Part shown: piece after piece, positions 15,405 through 17,725 of the stretch | Numbering within the stretch: the stretch's first letter is position 1 | Layout of the letters: every line of letters begins with the position of its first letter | Source: Clostridia bacterium | Lineage (GTDB): Bacteria > Bacillota_A > Clostridia > Oscillospirales > Acutalibacteraceae | Length of the DNA stretch: 17,725 bases | Reading direction: 5' to 3' | Assembly (NCBI GenBank): GCA_017549665.1 | Contig: JAFYUD010000242.1 | Coordinates: 1 to 17,725 of the forward strand | The notes under the pieces: generated by a model | Seen by the model: the letters and a program-made list of their open reading frames with translations, nothing else | The model's database searches: none | Told to the model about the DNA's origin: nothing | Translations under genes and position numbers: made by a program

Positions 15405-15420
15405 ATAGATTTTTTCTATA
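15404..15420. promoter_or_regulatory. Candidate LysR-type operator between divergent promoters
   Basis: The perfect dyad TATAGATTTTTTCTATA contains ATAG-N7-CTAT, which satisfies the LysR T-N11-A rule. It is centred about 56 bp upstream of the predicted yedE start site and abuts the -35 of the divergent aminotransferase promoter. A LysR gene lies at the other end of the module. Confidence 0.5.
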
Positions 15421-15431
15421 GTCTTTTTTCA

Positions 15432-15461
15432 TTGAAATTACCTATTTAACATTTCTATAAA
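15432..15461 (+). promoter_or_regulatory. Sigma-A-type promoter of yedE-yedF-DUF3343
   Basis: TTGAAA (15432-15437) and TATAAA (15456-15461) with an 18-bp spacer lie about 35 bp before the yedE GTG. It is slightly off consensus, as expected for an activated promoter. Confidence 0.65.
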
Positions 15462-15495
15462 AAGGGACTAAAATGGCAGTTAAGGGGGCGATTTA

Positions 15496-16563
15496 GTGAA
15501 AAACATACTCGACAAAAACAAAATCCTTCTTATCATTTCCGGTGTCCTCGTGGGCGTTATTGCCGTTGTGCTCACCCTGCTTGGCAACCCCGCAAACATG
15601 GGCTTTTGCATTGCTTGCTTCATCCGCGATACCGCAGGCGCTGTGAAGCTCCACACCGCCGCCGTTGTGCAGTATGTCCGACCTGAGATTATCGGCATTG
15701 CCCTCGGCGCATTCATCATTTCTCTGGCAAAGAAGGAGTTCCAGCCCCGTGGCGGCTCCGCTCCCGTTATCCGCTTTGTGCTGGGCTTCGGTGTTATGGT
15801 TGGCGCTTTGATGTTCCTTGGCTGCCCCCTGCGTATGAGTCTCAGAATTGCAGGCGGCGACCTTAATGCAATCGTTGGTCTTGCCGGTTTTGCCATCGGC
15901 ATTCTGGCAGGTGTATTTTTCCTGAATAAGGGCTTCTCCCTCGGCAGATCCTTCAAGCAGAGAACCATTGAAGGTGTGGGCTTCAGCGCTATAAGCATTA
16001 TTATGCTTGTGCTCCTCGTTGCCATTCCCTCCATTCTCGTTTTCAGCACCGAAGGCCCCGGCAGCATGAGAGCCCCCATTATCGCCTCCCTCATCGCAGG
16101 TCTCGCCGTTGGTATTCTCAGCCAGCGCACCCGCTTCTGCATGATGGGCGGCATTCGCGATGTATATCTCTTCCGCGATTGGACTCTGCTGAGCGGCTTT
16201 ATCGCTCTTATCGTGGCCGCCCTTATCGGCAATGTTATAGTCGGCAGCTTTAAGCCCGGCTTTGCCGGTCAGGCAATCGCCCACACCGACGGTCTTTGGA
16301 ACTTCCTCGGTATGTTCGTTGTTGGTCTTGGCAGTGTAATGCTGGGCGGCTGCCCCCTGCGTCAGCTTGTTCTCGCCGGCGAAGGCAACACCGACTCCGC
16401 AATCGCCATATTCGGTATGCTTGTCGGCGCCGCTTTCTGCCACAATTTCTCCCTCGCATCTTCCGGCAGCGGCAGCACTGTGCAGGGCAGAATCGCAGTG
16501 TGCATCGTTCTTGCAGTTATGATAGTTATCGGCGTCTGCAATCTTGAAAGGAGCAAAAAGTAA
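15496..16563 (+). CDS. yedE: YedE-family selenium/sulfur membrane transporter
   Basis: This 355-aa polytopic protein (about ten hydrophobic helices) belongs to the YeeE/YedE family. Family members include the thiosulfate importer TsuA, while the YedE branch is linked by gene context to selenium metabolism. It has a clear internal duplication: half one carries GFCIACFIRD (C38, C41) and LGCPLRMSLRIAGGD (C110), half two carries RTRFCMMGGIRD (C215) and GGCPLRQLVLAGEGN (C286). These conserved cysteines could relay a Se/S species by transient covalent or chalcogen contacts, as shown for TsuA-type proteins; for this protein that is inference. The start is GTG (15496-15498), with AAGGGGG about 7 nt upstream. 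Its TAA overlaps the yedF ATG by one base. The substrate (selenite, selenium species or thiosulfate) is not settled. Confidence 0.9.
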   Translation: MKNILDKNKILLIISGVLVGVIAVVLTLLGNPANMGFCIACFIRDTAGAVKLHTAAVVQYVRPEIIGIALGAFIISLAKKEFQPRGGSAPVIRFVLGFGVMVGALMFLGCPLRMSLRIAGGDLNAIVGLAGFAIGILAGVFFLNKGFSLGRSFKQRTIEGVGFSAISIIMLVLLVAIPSILVFSTEGPGSMRAPIIASLIAGLAVGILSQRTRFCMMGGIRDVYLFRDWTLLSGFIALIVAALIGNVIVGSFKPGFAGQAIAHTDGLWNFLGMFVVGLGSVMLGGCPLRQLVLAGEGNTDSAIAIFGMLVGAAFCHNFSLASSGSGSTVQGRIAVCIVLAVMIVIGVCNLERSKK

Positions 16564-16772
16564 TGGCCGAAAAAACCGTTGATACCAGAGGTCTCTCCTG
16601 CCCCGAGCCCGTTCTTCTCACCAAAAAGGCTCTTGCCGACGGCGGCGAAGGCTTGGTAATTCTTATTGATAACTCCACCGCATTCGGCAATGTGCAGCGT
16701 TTTCTGAAAAAATCCGGCAAGGAATACTCGGCTCAGGAAAATGGCGGCGAATTTGTCATTCAGGTAAAGTAA
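16563..16772 (+). CDS. yedF: Short YedF/TusA-like sulfur (selenium) carrier protein
   Basis: This 69-aa protein is a complete TusA/SirA-fold domain. The N-terminal active loop DTRGLSCPEPVLLTKKAL carries the CPxP motif with carrier cysteine C13. Such proteins hold a persulfide, or by analogy a selenosulfide, and pass it to partners. The selenium-linked YedF of many Clostridia is about 200 aa with an added C-terminal DsrE-like domain; this one has only the TusA half and ends in GGEFVIQVK. The following DUF3343 protein may provide the second partner. AAAGGAG (16547-16553) lies in the end of yedE, 9 nt before the ATG, and TAATG joins the two genes, so translation is coupled. Confidence 0.88.
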   Translation: MAEKTVDTRGLSCPEPVLLTKKALADGGEGLVILIDNSTAFGNVQRFLKKSGKEYSAQENGGEFVIQVK

Positions 16773-16774
16773 TT

Positions 16775-17017
16775 ATGTATGTTGCTACATTTTTCTCCCA
16801 TTTCGGCGCGGTTAAATTCTCCCGCAGACTCAAGTCCCTGAATATTGCCCACATGCTCAAACCCGTGCCCAGAAAGGTCAGCTCCTCCTGCGGCACTTGC
16901 GTGGAATTTGAGTGCGATAGCCCCTTGTCCCTTCTGGGCGACGAGCTTGATGCCATATATGCAAATCAGGGCGAGGATGTCTACGCCGAAATTTGGTCGG
17001 CAAGCAAAGATGCATGA
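16775..17017 (+). CDS. DUF3343 (Se/S carrier-like) protein
   Basis: This 80-aa protein matches the DUF3343 / putative Se-S carrier-like family (PF11823). The start MYVATFFSHFGAVKFSRRLK and the central PVPRKVSSSCGTCVEFE are typical, with C69-like cysteines replaced by the family pair in SSCGTC (about residues 37-42), a plausible Se/S-binding site. It begins 2 bp after the yedF stop with only a weak ribosome site (AGGTAAAG), so it probably depends on coupled translation. The last codons and the TGA (17015-17017) lie in the left arm of a hairpin that starts at 17006. The protein ends Lys-Asp-Ala, the same as the converging LysR protein, because both end in copies of that hairpin. Length is normal for the family. 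Confidence 0.85.
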   Translation: MYVATFFSHFGAVKFSRRLKSLNIAHMLKPVPRKVSSSCGTCVEFECDSPLSLLGDELDAIYANQGEDVYAEIWSASKDA

Positions 17018-17039
17018 GCCATTACGCTCATGCATCTTT
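17006..17039. repeat. Left terminal hairpin, containing the DUF3343 stop codon
   Basis: AAAGATGCATGAGC, loop CATTAC, GCTCATGCATCTTT: a perfect 14-bp stem. It is identical base for base to 17213-17246. Confidence 0.9.
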
Positions 17040-17085
17040 CAGGGTGTCAAAAAAGTGGCTTTGCCACTTTTTTGACACCCTGAAA
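17037..17085. repeat. Perfect 23-bp-stem hairpin
   Basis: Arms 17037-17059 and 17063-17085 pair perfectly around a TTT loop; the stem includes A6/T6 tracts. It shares its first three bases with the left terminal hairpin. It is stable enough to stop transcription in both directions, but no T-run follows outside the stem. Confidence 0.85.
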
Positions 17086-17088
17086 ACA

Positions 17089-17119
17089 GCATTTTTGAGC
17101 GATTTTCGCTCAAAAATGC
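17089..17119. repeat. 13-bp-stem hairpin inside the element
   Basis: GCATTTTTGAGCG (17089-17101) pairs with CGCTCAAAAATGC (17107-17119) around ATTTT. Confidence 0.85.
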
Positions 17120-17131
17120 ATTGATTTTAAC

Positions 17132-17159
17132 GTGCAGGGGGGCCCTTTGCCCCCTGCAC
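17132..17159. repeat. GC-rich 10-bp-stem hairpin inside the element
   Basis: GTGCAGGGGG (17132-17141) pairs with CCCCCTGCAC (17150-17159) around an 8-nt loop. Confidence 0.8.
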
Positions 17160-17212
17160 ACGCCCCCGCTACTCTATCTCGTAAGATGGCAGCATAGTTT
17201 TTTGACAGGCTG

Positions 17213-17246
17213 AAAGATGCATGAGCCATTACGCTCATGCATCTTT
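17213..17246. repeat. Right terminal hairpin, containing the LysR stop codon
   Basis: An exact copy of the 17006-17039 hairpin. Read on the minus strand it gives AAA-GAT-GCA-TGA, the last codons and stop of the LysR gene. Confidence 0.9.
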
Positions 17247-17725
17247 ATTATGGGGAAGCGCAGTGACGAATTTATAGAACTCCTTTGCCGATGGGGAAAG
17301 GGTGCTATGGCGTCTGCGAATTATGTATAAATGCCTGTCTATTGAGCAGCCTCCGGGATTGAACTGAAGGATTTTGCCCTGAGAGGCATATTCCTTGGAG
17401 GCGGCGCTGCTGATTATCGAAATTCCCGCCCCTTCGCTCACATGGTTTATTATGCTCTGGGTGGAATCGGTTTCGATAACGGTGGTAATGTCCTTGGGGT
17501 CATACCCCGCCGAACGGAGAAAGCTCTCCGTTTCCATTCTTGTTCCGCTGCCCTTTTCCCTGCTGATAAAAGGCTCCAGAAGGAGCATGATTATGGGGAA
17601 GGGCTTGCCTATCATCTTCTGAAAACGCTTGTTATTGGGCGTTATAACAACAAGGCTATCATCCGCGAAGGGGACGGAGATGCATTTTCGGGGGTCTGCG
17701 GGCTTTCCCGCGAAGGCCAGCTCCA
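17235..17725 (-). CDS. LysR-family regulator, selenium-metabolism-associated type (5' end outside window)
   Basis: The frame is open from the right edge to a TGA at 17235-17237. About 163 residues, the C-terminal part of the effector-binding domain, are visible. The N-terminal DNA-binding half lies beyond the window. Diagnostic stretches are ELAFAGKPADPRKCISVPF at the edge, DDSLVVITPNNKRF, the LysR loop PFISREKGSGTR (a common anion or ligand-binding segment), ETDSTQSIINHVSEGAGISI and the usual end SPSAKEFYKFV. It converges on the yedE operon, where a selenium-metabolism-associated LysR regulator is commonly found, so it is the likely controller of the module; the ligand is unknown. The last codons and stop lie in the right terminal hairpin of the 17006-17246 element. 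Confidence 0.88.
   Translation of the reverse strand, partial: ELAFAGKPADPRKCISVPFADDSLVVITPNNKRFQKMIGKPFPIIMLLLEPFISREKGSGTRMETESFLRSAGYDPKDITTVIETDSTQSIINHVSEGAGISIISSAASKEYASQGKILQFNPGGCSIDRHLYIIRRRHSTLSPSAKEFYKFVTALPHNKDA

Larger units (their letters stand above)
17006..17246. repeat. 241-bp palindromic element with inverted terminal hairpins (MITE-like)
   Basis: Both ends carry the same 34-bp hairpin, and the inner flanks TTTCAG..TGTCAAAAAA (left, 17037-17054) and TTTTTTGACA..CTGAAA (right, 17198-17215) are inverted copies. This gives about 49-bp terminal inverted repeats that differ only in the hairpin loop and two bases. More hairpins fill the inside. No reading frame and no obvious target-site duplication are seen. 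It can also act as a two-way terminator for the converging genes. Confidence 0.65.

Noticed and set aside
15493..16443. A 316-codon open frame on the minus strand, and a 250-codon one at 15480-16232.
   Set aside because: Both lie antisense to yedE and arise from its GC-biased codons; their translations are low-complexity and match no family.
17015..17040. The UGA of DUF3343 followed by a hairpin could be a selenocysteine codon with a SECIS element, tempting in a selenium module.
   Set aside because: The UGA lies inside the stem, not ahead of it; the protein already has normal family length; the frame beyond is short and featureless; and the identical UGA-hairpin also ends the LysR gene, so it is a repeat-supplied stop.
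17006..17246. CRISPR array or integron attC cluster.
   Set aside because: There are only two copies of the main repeat, no regular spacers, no cas or integrase genes, and no attC-type boxes.

Overview
The window reads as two pieces of Clostridia-type (Firmicutes, gut Ruminococcaceae/Oscillospiraceae-like) DNA joined near position 13884. The left piece (1 to about 13883) is AT-rich in codon choice and intergenic sequence, has near-consensus sigma-A promoters and AGGAGG-type ribosome sites, and carries sporulation genes (yqfC, yqfD, ylbJ) and a CIRCE-controlled groES. The right piece (about 13884 to 17725) is visibly richer in G+C, favours GCC/CCC/ATC-type codons, and has hairpin-rich intergenic repeats. 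The switch falls inside groES: about 60 normal residues run straight into unrelated repeat DNA. This is either a chimeric assembly or a real rearrangement, and the sequence alone cannot decide. The taxonomic guess is inference.

Left piece, 1-6631: the 3' part of a secreted-type beta-propeller protein; a convergent exported PHP-domain metallohydrolase; an acetyl-CoA hydrolase/CoA-transferase family enzyme (candidate butyrate- or 4-hydroxybutyrate-CoA transferase) behind a consensus promoter; an exported purple-acid-phosphatase-like enzyme; and a cytoplasmic SGNH esterase whose ribosome site directly follows a terminator.

Left piece, 6628-11803 (all minus strand): a conserved housekeeping and sporulation block, transcribed yqfC-yqfD, then (with its own promoter) phoH-ybeY-era-recO joined by two ATGA overlaps, then a small alpha-helical (ferritin-like?) protein whose ribosome site lies in a terminator-like hairpin. 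The block combines spore-coat-stage proteins with rRNA processing and ribosome assembly (YbeY, Era), a PhoH ATPase and DNA repair (RecO). A divergent ylbJ-type sporulation membrane protein and a convergent TetR-family regulator follow, then the groES promoter, CIRCE operator and truncated groES.

Right piece: after about 290 bp of repeat-like hairpins comes a selenium/sulfur-handling module. A class-V aminotransferase (cysteine desulfurase/selenocysteine lyase-like) is divergent from an operon of yedE (membrane Se/S transporter-like), a short yedF (TusA-type carrier) and a DUF3343 Se/S-carrier-like protein. A LysR regulator with a selenium-metabolism-type context converges on the operon from the right edge. 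A perfect LysR-like dyad (TATAGA-N5-TCTATA) sits between the divergent promoters. The convergent yedE-operon/LysR junction holds a 241-bp palindromic element whose identical end hairpins provide the last codons (Lys-Asp-Ala-stop) of both genes. I consider this module and its element the most interesting content. The individual protein families are known; the selenium role is inferred from family and context.
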